NCBI RefSeq assembly: GCF_018381315.1
Contig: NZ_JAGZSD010000010.1
Location: 1-64,000, forward strand
Length of the DNA stretch: 64,000 nucleotides
Origin: Anaerostipes sp.
Lineage (GTDB): Bacteria; Bacillota; Clostridia; Lachnospirales; Lachnospiraceae
Direction of reading: 5' to 3'
Shown here: positions 42,075 to 49,933 of the stretch, one piece after another
Position numbering within the stretch: position 1 is the stretch's first letter
Layout of the letters: each line of letters begins with the position of its first letter
Translations under genes and position numbers: made by a program
Notes under the pieces: model-generated
What the model was told of the DNA's origin: nothing
What the model saw: only the letters and a program-made list of their open reading frames with translations
Database searches by the model: none

Positions 42075-42117
42075 TAAAAAAGCAGGTCCTTTTGTACTGA
42101 AAAGGACCTGCTTTTTT
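42075..42117. terminator. Bidirectional terminator
   Basis: AAAAAAGCAGGTCCTTTT and AAAAGGACCTGCTTTTTT pair between the convergent MATE and PHP genes. Confidence 0.93.
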
Positions 42118-43012
42118 ATTGCTCATCTATGCTTTCCGGCGTTTTTTCCTCTTCATGACGGCTGGATTCAAGATAGGACCGGTTTGCATTTTTTCCTGCG
42201 GCTATCAGCCGTTCCAATCCTTCCTCCGGGCATAAAAAGGAACCGATGGGATAAGGGGTTTTTGTGTAGAGACCGTGAAAATCTGTGCCGCCGGTCATAA
42301 ACAAGTCATGTTCTCTGGCGAGAGATTCTATATGCTCTTTTGTGTGTTTGTCATTTCTGGGATGATTTAATTCCAAACCGTCGATCAGATTCTCTTCGAT
42401 GAGCATCTCCATGAGCATAGGGTTTTTGTATTCTCCGGGATGTGCCAGGACCACTACGCCGCCGCAGGAACGGATCAGATCCACGGCTTCGCGGGTTGTC
42501 ATGTCCTTTTGCGGCAGTTTGTATTTAGAGCCGGAGGAAAAGAGTTCTCCGTGAAGCTCTCCGATAGGGGTGCCGGTGTAGCCAAGAGAGGCCAGTACCT
42601 GCATCATATGGACTTCATATAACGTTGTACTCTCACTGGCAGCCTCAAAAAGCTGTTCTTTTGTTATGGGATAATCCTCCATAAGCTTTTCATACATAGC
42701 AAGCTTTGTCTCCCGCTGATATTCCAGATACCGGTCCAGTTTTTTCTGAAGCTTTTTAATATCTGCAGGGCAGTAGCACAGAAGATGGGGTTTTGTATCC
42801 GAAGCCTCATGGACCGAGTTGATCTCAACACCGGGGATCACATTGATCTCAAGTTCTTCTCCCAGAGCGCGTGCAGCAGGGATCGAATGAGTGGAATTAT
42901 GGTCGGTGACTGCAATATAATCCAGGCCTGTACGCTTTGCCTGGGAGATCAGCTGGTCGACGTTTAAAGCTCCGTCAGACAGCACAGTATGTGAGTGAAG
43001 ATCTGCTTTCAT
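42116..43012 (-). CDS. PHP-domain phosphoesterase
   Basis: A 298-residue metal-dependent phosphoesterase of the YciV/TrpH type. Metal ligands are visible in DLHSHTVLSDG, AVTDHNSTHS, PGVEINS, LAHPGEY and TGGTDFHG. Family members hydrolyse 3',5'-nucleotide bisphosphates or trim 5' ends of RNA. AGGAGG precedes the ATG at nine bases. It shares a bidirectional terminator with MATE and is monocistronic. Confidence 0.88.
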   Translation of the reverse strand: MKADLHSHTVLSDGALNVDQLISQAKRTGLDYIAVTDHNSTHSIPAARALGEELEINVIPGVEINSVHEASDTKPHLLCYCPADIKKLQKKLDRYLEYQRETKLAMYEKLMEDYPITKEQLFEAASESTTLYEVHMMQVLASLGYTGTPIGELHGELFSSGSKYKLPQKDMTTREAVDLIRSCGGVVVLAHPGEYKNPMLMEMLIEENLIDGLELNHPRNDKHTKEHIESLAREHDLFMTGGTDFHGLYTKTPYPIGSFLCPEEGLERLIAAGKNANRSYLESSRHEEEKTPESIDEQ

Positions 43013-43138
43013 TTTTAAATTCCTCCTAGTAATTTGGCTGAATATATTATATCATGAAGGTAAAGGAAAATAACATAAATACTTAAGAAATATAAGTTTG
43101 AAGTGCAGCGGCGGCAAGAGCTGAAAGGGGCGGTAAAT

Positions 43139-43489
43139 ATGAATTTAGAACAATTTTATACAGGAAGAGATGAAGACTATCTGGTGATTCTGGGAAGGTT
43201 TATGGGGAATGAAAAACTGCTTGGAAAGTTTGTCAAGAACTTCCCTGATGATCCTACCTACAAACGGCTCTGCAGTGCAATGGAAGCAAGGGACTGGGAA
43301 CAGGCTGAGATGTCTGCTCATACGCTGAAAGGTGTTGCTGCCAACTTAAGCTTTACAAAGCTGTATCAGGCATCGGCAGATTTGGTTTTTGCCATAAGAG
43401 GCAAGGAGCTGGATAAGGGCGAGGAACTGTTCCAAAAAGTAGATAAAGCATATAAAGAGGTAGTTCAGGATATTTCCGGGCTGGATTAA
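43139..43489 (+). CDS. Hpt domain protein
   Basis: A 116-residue histidine phosphotransfer protein. His61 in MSAHTLKGVAANL is the phospho-accepting residue in the conserved HxxKG motif. It probably relays phosphate to the response regulator 15 nt downstream. No histidine kinase is adjacent, so the donor must be a kinase elsewhere. The start follows AAAGGGGCGG. Confidence 0.86.
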   Translation: MNLEQFYTGRDEDYLVILGRFMGNEKLLGKFVKNFPDDPTYKRLCSAMEARDWEQAEMSAHTLKGVAANLSFTKLYQASADLVFAIRGKELDKGEELFQKVDKAYKEVVQDISGLD

Positions 43490-43504
43490 GGTTAGGGAAG
43501 TGCT

Positions 43505-44956
43505 ATGAAAGAAGAAAAGCGGACGCTTTTGATTGTTGACGATGTGGAATTAAACAGGGCAATCCTGAATGAGATATTCTGTAAAAGCTATCGTATCATA
43601 GAGGCTGTCAATGGAAAAGAAGCTCTGGATATTATTTTAGATAAGGGAAATAAAGTAGATTTAGTTCTGCTGGATTTGGTTATGCCTGTCCTGGATGGCT
43701 TCGGATTAATGGAGATACTGAAAGAAAAAGAGATTTTGGAACGTCTGCCGGTTGTGGTTATAACGGTGGACAGTTCTGAGCAGATCTTGAACAAAGCCTA
43801 TTCCATGGGGGCTGAAGAGATCATCATCAAACCGTTTAATCCTGATATTATCAGAAGAAAAGTAAAAAATATCCTGTCTATGTATATAAGAATGGAAATG
43901 ATCAGCGGTATCGGAAAGCTTCAGCACCTCACAGAGGAAGACTCAAAGGAATACTCTTTTGCGGACACCAATACCAGAGCAGAGATAGAGGCACTTTCAA
44001 GCAGGACATTATATCTGCTGGAGCTTGAGAGAGAAAAGAACAGGGTGCTGGCAAACCTTTCCGGAGATATTATGTTTGACTATGATGTGAAGTCAGATAC
44101 ATTGACTTTTTCTGAAAAGTATTATGAAGTATTTGGACGGGATACCATGATTGAGGCGGTCAGCCAGAAGATCAGCGGCACAGACATTGTCTATGAGGAT
44201 GACAAACAAGTGCTTATGCAGAATCTTGAAGGGCTGAGCACGAACAATTCAACCATGAGAGCTCAGATCCGGCTTATGACCAAGGAGAGCGGGTATCTCT
44301 GGTATGAGTGTTTTATTAAATCTATCTGGGATATGGATGATGAGACATGTCTTTCGCTGATCGGAAAGTTTGTCAATATTGACAAGCACCGCAAAGAGAT
44401 CTCCCGGTGGAAGAAGGCTGCTGACAATGATGCCCTGACAGGGATCAACAACAGAAAAGGCCTGGAAGAAAAGATATTAAACATTATGAACAGCAGCTGG
44501 GACTCTTCCGGTGTGCTGCTGTTTCTGGATCTGGATGATTTTAAACAGATCAATGACAGCAAAGGCCATGCATTCGGCGACAAAATATTAAAAACCGTGG
44601 CAGATAAGATCAAGAGCTGCGTCCGTTCAACTGATGTAGTGGGCAGGATCGGCGGGGATGAATTTATTGTTTTCCTCAACGGGATCGGAGGGAGAACTGC
44701 CGCTCTTAAAAAGGCGGAGGAAATTGACCAAAAGATCCAGGAAGGCTGCGTCGGGTATCCTGTGACTGTCAGTATCGGGATCGCACAGTTCCCTGAGGAT
44801 GGATCAGAGTATGATGTATTGATAAAAAGGGCGGATCAGGCGCTTTATTATTCAAAAAACAAAGGCAAGAACCGGTATACATTTTACGATAAGAAGACAG
44901 AAGATATGCCGTTTCAGTCTCTGCTGTCCAAAAAGGACAGCGATGAAGAAAGATAA
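43505..44956 (+). CDS. Response-regulator diguanylate cyclase (REC-PAS-GGDEF)
   Basis: A 483-residue c-di-GMP synthase controlled by phosphorylation. REC domain 1-125 (DD at 12-13, phospho-Asp57 in LLDLVMP, Lys in IIKPF), a PAS-like domain about 185-305, then GGDEF about 315-470 with an intact RIGGDEF and, unlike the cyclase at 5588, an RSTD inhibitory site nine residues before it. It is coupled to the Hpt protein. Its product could act on the two riboswitches at 51.5-51.9 kb (inference). Confidence 0.92.
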   Translation: MKEEKRTLLIVDDVELNRAILNEIFCKSYRIIEAVNGKEALDIILDKGNKVDLVLLDLVMPVLDGFGLMEILKEKEILERLPVVVITVDSSEQILNKAYSMGAEEIIIKPFNPDIIRRKVKNILSMYIRMEMISGIGKLQHLTEEDSKEYSFADTNTRAEIEALSSRTLYLLELEREKNRVLANLSGDIMFDYDVKSDTLTFSEKYYEVFGRDTMIEAVSQKISGTDIVYEDDKQVLMQNLEGLSTNNSTMRAQIRLMTKESGYLWYECFIKSIWDMDDETCLSLIGKFVNIDKHRKEISRWKKAADNDALTGINNRKGLEEKILNIMNSSWDSSGVLLFLDLDDFKQINDSKGHAFGDKILKTVADKIKSCVRSTDVVGRIGGDEFIVFLNGIGGRTAALKKAEEIDQKIQEGCVGYPVTVSIGIAQFPEDGSEYDVLIKRADQALYYSKNKGKNRYTFYDKKTEDMPFQSLLSKKDSDEER

Positions 44957-44967
44957 AGAATTATTTG

Positions 44968-45023
44968 AGGTCATCGGAAATCAACGGCGCAGGCCGTTTG
45001 ATTTCCTTTGGTCTCATTTTTTT
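44968..45023 (+). terminator. Terminator of the Hpt-cyclase operon
   Basis: GAGGTC, GGAAATCAACGG pair with CCGTTTGATTTCC, GGTCTC, followed by T7. Confidence 0.85.
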
Positions 45024-45137
45024 ATTGCATAGAGAAATTATTAGCCTTTGGCAAATCACATTTGGCACGCAAAGTGAACAAGCCCCTCAGGTAATGAGGG
45101 GTTGGGAGAGATGAGACAGACATGCCCACTTTGTTTT
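45022..45137. repeat. Post-terminator intergenic repeat, copy 6
   Basis: Starts in the T-run with TTGCATAGAGAAATTATT, then the TTTGGCAAA hairpin, CACATTTGGCACGCAAAGTG, AACAAGCCCCTC and, after the centre, GCCCACTTTGTTTTA. About 85 percent like the copy at 38787. It abuts the 3' end of the disrupted permease gene. Confidence 0.8.
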
Positions 45138-45140
45138 ATC

Positions 45141-45248
45141 TCAGATTTTTCTCTGATACATTTTCTTTATGAATCCGGTCAGAGCGTACAGAAGCATAGC
45201 GATGATGCACAGAATCACGATAGACATTAATACCCAATCCATTTTAAA
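45141..45248 (-). pseudogene. Detached 3' end of the ABC permease gene
   Basis: Reads FKMDWVLMSIVILCIIAML... and ends KMYQRKI after about 35 codons. This is the last transmembrane helix and cytoplasmic tail expected for the permease at 49934, which stops right after ...IIYGSQVF. Joining the two at TTT restores an in-frame protein of about 266 residues, normal for the NitT/TauT family. I therefore read it as separated by insertion, not as an independent small gene. An internal ATG exists but has no clear ribosome site. Confidence 0.8.
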
Positions 45249-45286
45249 GAGAACGGAGCGCGGAATGAGAAAAGTGAACAGCTGAG

Positions 45287-45316
45287 TTCATGTTACCCTG
45301 CTTCCTTTCATATAAT
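45287..45316 (+). promoter_or_regulatory. Promoter of the recombinase operon
   Basis: TTCATG (45287-45292), 18-bp spacer, TATAAT (45311-45316). GTTCAT and ATGAAC flank it as an inverted repeat (45286-45291, 45314-45319), a possible operator. Confidence 0.45.
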
Positions 45317-45345
45317 GAACTAATCATGACCTGCGGAGTATGTGA

Positions 45346-45495
45346 ATGGAGCATCAGGAGAGGCTGACGGAAGAGAAAACGGAACAGAGAATAAACAAGA
45401 TTTTATTGTATGCCGCAGAGCTGCTGTATCGGGAAGGCCTGATTACCGTTGATGAAAGAATTCATATGACGGAGGAACTTTGCGATGAAACATGA
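45346..45495 (+). CDS. Small protein coupled to the serine recombinase
   Basis: 49 residues, charged and helical, ending LLYREGLITVDERIHMTEELCDET. The LLYREGLITVDER segment resembles SHOCT-type helices found in short genes upstream of large serine recombinases. Its stop overlaps the recombinase start by 11 nt, implying translational coupling. No strong Shine-Dalgarno; function unknown, perhaps a recombination cofactor. Confidence 0.55.
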   Translation: MEHQERLTEEKTEQRINKILLYAAELLYREGLITVDERIHMTEELCDET

Positions 45496-47287
45496 CAGAG
45501 ATTTACAGCGGGCGGTTCTTTACGCCCGCTGTTCTACGGAGGAAGAGAGCCAGAAGGATGCCCTTCAGAAACAGGTGGCAGAGGGCAGGAACTGCATCGA
45601 AAAGAATGGCTGGCTGTTGGCTGATGTCTATGTTGAGGCTGTCAGCGGAACAGTGGCAGGCAGGAGAAACGAGTATCAGAGGCTTCTGCGTGATATGAAG
45701 GCGGACAGATATGATATTATTGTCATCAAATGTCTGGACCGCCTGATGAGAGAGACAAAAGAGTGGTTCTATTTCTGCGATAAGCTGAACAAAGAGGGAA
45801 AGCGGCTGTATTTATACCTGGACGGCCGTTTTTTTGAACCGGAGGAAGATCAGGCCAATCTGCTGTCCGGTATCGAAGCTATCATGGCGGAGCAGTACAG
45901 CAGAAATTTAAGCCGCAAGATCAACAACGCCCACAGGAACCGGCAGAGATCCGGCGAGTCCGTGGTCCTGACCTCCCGGACATACGGCTACCGGAAAGAG
46001 AATAAAAAGGTTCTGATTGACAGGCAGCAGGCGGAGGCGGTTAAAAAAATGTTTTCTTACTGCAGGGAAGGTTTTGGGGGCCGTTTGATCTCCAAGATGC
46101 TGGAGCAGCAGGGATACCGGAATTTAAACGGGAAGCCCATCGGAGAAGCAACGATCCGCCGTATTATAAGAAACCCCCTGTATAAAGGGGTAGCTGTTAT
46201 GAACAAAGTCCACTATGATTTCAACAGGAAATGTGTGATAAAGAACCCGCCGAAAGAATGGATTTATCATGAAGGAGCAGTGCCGGCTATTGTGGAGAAG
46301 CGGCTGTGGGAGGAGGCTAACCAGGCTATGGATCTTCGGACAGCACAGACAGGGCACGGTCAGCCGCGTTCAGAGGGAAAGGTTCAGATGAGCTCTCCCT
46401 TTTCAGGAAAACTTGTCTGCGGATTATGCAAAAGTCCATATTATAAGAGTACAAAAAAATGCAGTAAGACAGGCAGGCGGACGATTGAATGGAAGTGCAG
46501 CCGATATCTTTCCAGAGGAAGAAAAGGCCCTCAGGGAGGCTGTGATAACGTGCATGTCAGTGAAGATGCGCTTATAAAAGCGTTGGGAGAAGCAGGAGAG
46601 CAGTATCTTATGGGAGAGGGGCCAGGCAAAGATACAGTCATAGAGACGGCTGTCTCTTTTCTTAAGGATGCTTTGTGCAGGGAACAGGAACTGTCCGGAA
46701 AGAAAAAAATCATCGCCCGGGATATGCAGCAATTAAAGCAGAAACAGGGACAGCTGCTTGATCTGCTTTTGAGAGGCATCGTGGACGAGGATCTCTATAT
46801 AGAGAAGAATGACAAACTAAAGGAGCGTGTAAAACAGAGAGCGTCAGATCTGTGCAGGCTGGAAGAACAGGAATCCATAAAAATGCAGGGAGAAAAACGT
46901 CTTGAGATCATCCGGCAGCGTTTAGAAGAGGAAATCGCAGAAACAGCAAAAGTTTATGAGATGGCGGATCATATCGGCTTTATTGAAATCTATCCCAAAT
47001 ACTTAAAAGTAAAGTTTTGTACCAGCCGGGCGGTGAATGGTACAGAATCCTCATACGTGATGATTCCCTGTGCACTGGCCTCATCAGCAGAGACAGACCG
47101 GGAGAAGGAAAAGAAAGAGATTTTGAATATAATAAAAAATAATCCTGACATTACGGCAAAAGAGATAGCAGAAAAGATGGATAAAAACCTTTCCTTAGTC
47201 AGAAGAAGAATTGACCGGCTGAAAAAAGAAAATAAAATTCAGTTTATAGGCAAAGGCGGACACGGGTACTGGAAGACAGAAAATTAA
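45485..47287 (+). CDS. Large serine recombinase with extra C-terminal winged helix
   Basis: A 600-residue site-specific recombinase. Catalytic domain about 8-150 (nucleophile Ser17 in YARCSTEEES, CLDRLMRET), recombinase domain about 165-290 (TYGYRKENK, RNPLYKG), zinc ribbon about 312-360 (CGLCKSP...WKCSR), and a coiled coil about 390-490. Unusually, a further winged-helix module (about 550-595, ITAKEIAEKMDKNLSLVRRRIDRL) is fused at the end. It very likely integrated the surrounding element into the permease gene. All recognisable motifs are intact, so it may still be active. The start overlaps the upstream small gene and has GGAGG. Confidence 0.9.
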   Translation: MKHDRDLQRAVLYARCSTEEESQKDALQKQVAEGRNCIEKNGWLLADVYVEAVSGTVAGRRNEYQRLLRDMKADRYDIIVIKCLDRLMRETKEWFYFCDKLNKEGKRLYLYLDGRFFEPEEDQANLLSGIEAIMAEQYSRNLSRKINNAHRNRQRSGESVVLTSRTYGYRKENKKVLIDRQQAEAVKKMFSYCREGFGGRLISKMLEQQGYRNLNGKPIGEATIRRIIRNPLYKGVAVMNKVHYDFNRKCVIKNPPKEWIYHEGAVPAIVEKRLWEEANQAMDLRTAQTGHGQPRSEGKVQMSSPFSGKLVCGLCKSPYYKSTKKCSKTGRRTIEWKCSRYLSRGRKGPQGGCDNVHVSEDALIKALGEAGEQYLMGEGPGKDTVIETAVSFLKDALCREQELSGKKKIIARDMQQLKQKQGQLLDLLLRGIVDEDLYIEKNDKLKERVKQRASDLCRLEEQESIKMQGEKRLEIIRQRLEEEIAETAKVYEMADHIGFIEIYPKYLKVKFCTSRAVNGTESSYVMIPCALASSAETDREKEKKEILNIIKNNPDITAKEIAEKMDKNLSLVRRRIDRLKKENKIQFIGKGGHGYWKTEN

Positions 47288-47295
47288 ATGAATCA

Positions 47296-47344
47296 GCAGA
47301 CATTACATCCGTTTTATCTGTACAAAACAGGATGTAATGTCTGC
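47296..47344. repeat. 49-bp palindrome after the recombinase gene
   Basis: GCAGACATTACATCC plus GTTTT pair with AAAAC plus GGATGTAATGTCTGC: about 20 paired bases, one bulged A, an eight-base loop. It lies nine bases behind the recombinase stop and 28 before the convergent transporter stop. No T-run follows on the plus strand. It may terminate both transcripts or be a recombinase or regulator site. Confidence 0.75.
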
Positions 47345-47372
47345 CGCAGAGAAAACTGTCAGCCGGAAAGAC

Positions 47373-48686
47373 TTATCGCTTTCCTTTTTCGTGGCGTTTC
47401 TTTAAGAGTACTGCACAGAAAAGACTGATCAGCGCAACGATGGTTGAATAGATTCCAACGTAGATAGTGTCTCCCTTTCCATAATTGATCAGGAGTGTAC
47501 AGATCGTAGGAACTAAGCCGGCAACTAAAAAGCTGGGTACATGGTATACAAAGGAAATACCGGAGTAACGAACCTCTGTCTCAAAGTAGGAGGACCAAAG
47601 AGAGCTGAGAACTGCCCAGATCAGGTTATAGGCAATACTCCATCCAAGCACAACGCCTGTAATTGTAATAAATAAGTTTCCGTGGCTTAATTCGATGACT
47701 TTTAATGTCGGTATGCTTAAAACTGCGGATGCCAGACATCCGATGACAAAAGTTTTTGTAGTACCGAACTTTTGTGCACACCATCCTCCGAACAGCGTAA
47801 ATGGAATCTTAAAGATACAGGCGACAATGGTGATGATATATGTCTGGATCAGCGGCATTCCGAGCCATCCTGTACAATAGGACAGGATCCAGACGATAAA
47901 GATGTTATAAAATGTTCCGTCAACCCAGCGGGTGCCGCATCCTAAGAGCAGGGTTTTCCAGTAGTCTTTTACCATCGGTATAAAACCGACTTTATGTTTG
48001 ATTCCTTCCGCTTCTTCAGCTTCAAGCTTTGCCTGGGCTTTTTTATAGTCATCCGTTTCCATCATTTTGCCTTTTTGGCGGATCACAATGACAGTTAAGA
48101 TAATGGCAGCCAGAAACGGGACTCTCCATCCCCATGAAAAGAATATTTCCTCAGGGAGAAGCAGTGTAGGCACAGCAATTAAAATAGAAGACAGTCCAAA
48201 TCCAATGGGCAGTCCGATCTGCGGGATAGCAGAATAGAACGCACGCTTGTTTTCAGGTACATTTTCGTAGGCCATCAGTATGCTTCCGCCCCATGTGCCG
48301 CCGCGGCCAAAGCACTGTGCCAGACGCATAAGCTGCAGAATGATTACGACCCCGACTCCGGCTGATGCAGCAGAAGGAAGGATGCCGATGATAGAAGTGG
48401 AAATTCCCATCATCAGCAGAGAGGCATACATTGTTACCTTCCGCCCCTTCTGGTCTCCGATATGCCCGAAAAAGATTGCACCGAACGGGCCGGCGATGTA
48501 GCCGATTGCAAATGACATATAAGATAAGATCAGAGCGGTGGTGCCGTCCCCGGTTGCAGAAAAGAATACTTTATTAAATACCGTGCCGGCTGCTGTACCG
48601 TACAGCAGGAAACAATACCATTGAACCGCACTTTCAAATAACGTAATAGCAGCGATTTTTCTAAAATCATTTTTCTTTTTTTCCAT
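47373..48686 (-). CDS. MFS transporter, metabolite:H+ symporter (MHS) type
   Basis: A 437-residue, 12-helix major facilitator of the MHS family (relatives carry citrate, ketoglutarate, proline or betaine). Features: GPFGAIFFGHIGDQKGRK between helices 2 and 3 (the GxxxDRxGRK motif), GGTWGGSILMAYENVPENKR in helix 5 region, and a charged central loop with an acidic stretch (AEEAEG). It follows the phosphoesterase gene by 35 nt on the same strand, and the two form the element's cargo. The substrate is unknown; a phosphorylated or phosphodiester-linked metabolite would fit its partner (inference). GGAAAGGG precedes the ATG. Confidence 0.88.
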   Translation of the reverse strand: MEKKKNDFRKIAAITLFESAVQWYCFLLYGTAAGTVFNKVFFSATGDGTTALILSYMSFAIGYIAGPFGAIFFGHIGDQKGRKVTMYASLLMMGISTSIIGILPSAASAGVGVVIILQLMRLAQCFGRGGTWGGSILMAYENVPENKRAFYSAIPQIGLPIGFGLSSILIAVPTLLLPEEIFFSWGWRVPFLAAIILTVIVIRQKGKMMETDDYKKAQAKLEAEEAEGIKHKVGFIPMVKDYWKTLLLGCGTRWVDGTFYNIFIVWILSYCTGWLGMPLIQTYIITIVACIFKIPFTLFGGWCAQKFGTTKTFVIGCLASAVLSIPTLKVIELSHGNLFITITGVVLGWSIAYNLIWAVLSSLWSSYFETEVRYSGISFVYHVPSFLVAGLVPTICTLLINYGKGDTIYVGIYSTIVALISLFCAVLLKKRHEKGKR

Positions 48687-48721
48687 ATCAATTTTCCCTT
48701 TCCTATTAATACGTTCAATGA

Positions 48722-49597
48722 CTAGTGTCCTTCTCCGTCATAGTACTTAAAGGGCCACGGACCGGAATAATCAGCCTCAGCCGGAATGATCACATAGTGT
48801 GTATTGACCGTATCTCCCTGCAGGTCATGAATGAGATAAGCAGGGTTTCCAAGAAAGAAGCGGTCTCCGCCGCCTTTGAAATTTTCTTTTTCTTCTTCAG
48901 GAGCCACATCCGGGCTGTCTTTTTTTCTGAAGTCTACTTCCATCTGCATGGACACAGACGGACATGTCATGCATGGGATCCCGTTCCACATTGTAAAAAT
49001 ACTGGTATGCATATGACCGCAGCAAAGCCGGACATTTTTATGTTTTCTGAGGATCTGTGCAAGCCGGTCGGCCTGGTCAAATCCCTCGTCCATAGCTGGA
49101 AGGCCTGTTGTAAAAGGCGGATGATGAGTAAAGACCAGTGTCGGTTTTTCAGGGTATTCTGTAATTTTTCTGTCAAGCCATTCAGCTGCTTTATCGCTCA
49201 GCCCTCCGGAATGGCAGCCGGGTTTGCTTGTGTCCAGAACAATAACCCGTACAGGATCATCATCAATGGTATAACAAATATAAGGCTTAATATCTTCTTC
49301 TACAGGTGTTTCAGCGGGAAACATTTCGAGGAAGAAATCGCGCTTATCATGGTTGCCCGGCACGATATAGCAGGGACGCGGAAGCTGGTGTATCTTTTCA
49401 CGGATGATCTCGTAACCCTCCCGGGTACCTCCGTCTGCAAGATCCCCTGTGACAACAAAGTATTCCGGCAGCTCATAGTCTTTAAGACTGCAGAAATAGT
49501 CTATGGTTTTGTTTAATGCGGCAATCGTATCAGCCTTTTGAAAGGACAGTTTACCGTCACCTCTTAGATGAAAGTCTGAGATCTGGATGATTTTCAT
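48722..49597 (-). CDS. Metallophosphoesterase (CpdA/GpdQ-like)
   Basis: A 291-residue calcineurin-like phosphoesterase. The metal-binding motifs are in order: DFHLRG (about 8-13), VTGDLADGGT, PGNHDKRD, FTHHPPF and CGHMHTS. The closest general types are class III cyclic nucleotide phosphodiesterases and glycerophosphodiesterases. It has no signal peptide, so it acts in the cytoplasm. The start with AGGAGG nine bases ahead is preferred over an upstream TTG. First gene of the cargo operon, followed by the MHS transporter, suggesting uptake and hydrolysis of one substrate. Confidence 0.85.
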   Translation of the reverse strand: MKIIQISDFHLRGDGKLSFQKADTIAALNKTIDYFCSLKDYELPEYFVVTGDLADGGTREGYEIIREKIHQLPRPCYIVPGNHDKRDFFLEMFPAETPVEEDIKPYICYTIDDDPVRVIVLDTSKPGCHSGGLSDKAAEWLDRKITEYPEKPTLVFTHHPPFTTGLPAMDEGFDQADRLAQILRKHKNVRLCCGHMHTSIFTMWNGIPCMTCPSVSMQMEVDFRKKDSPDVAPEEEKENFKGGGDRFFLGNPAYLIHDLQGDTVNTHYVIIPAEADYSGPWPFKYYDGEGH

Positions 49598-49933
49598 ATA
49601 AATATACCTCCTGCTTGACAATAGATTTGTGGTGCTCCGGAGTAAAAAAGAAAAAATGATTCATTAAAATTTTAATGAGAAAACATATCGATTGTTTTTA
49701 ATATAGTGCAATTTTAACTTAATATTTGAAATAGAGCAATTGTTTTTATTTGTTTTAATAAAAAAACAGGATATTTAATAAAAACCATATAAATAGGTTG
49801 AACAAATCTCACAAAATCCAATACAGGTAATTAAAAATTTAATAAAACTTTCAGCACATTTTAGAAATAGCTTAATCTTTTCAAAGGAACATGATCTTTA
49901 GTGAAGCAGTATGCGGTTTCCTCTTTTGCGCTC
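49598..49933. other. AT-rich right end of the element with palindrome
   Basis: 335 bp with no gene and much higher AT content than its surroundings. It holds CATTAAAATTTTAATG (49662-49677), a perfect 16-bp palindrome upstream of the cargo operon that could be an operator, and near the end the GAGCGC half of the att dyad. Cargo promoter elements are probable on the minus strand but not decisive. Confidence 0.55.

Noticed and set aside
45141..45242. Independent 33-residue single-helix membrane protein on the minus strand
   Set aside because: Its sequence is what a NitT/TauT permease has after the QVF point where the gene at 49934 stops, and the frame joins exactly at the shared TTT. No ribosome site was found for the internal ATG.
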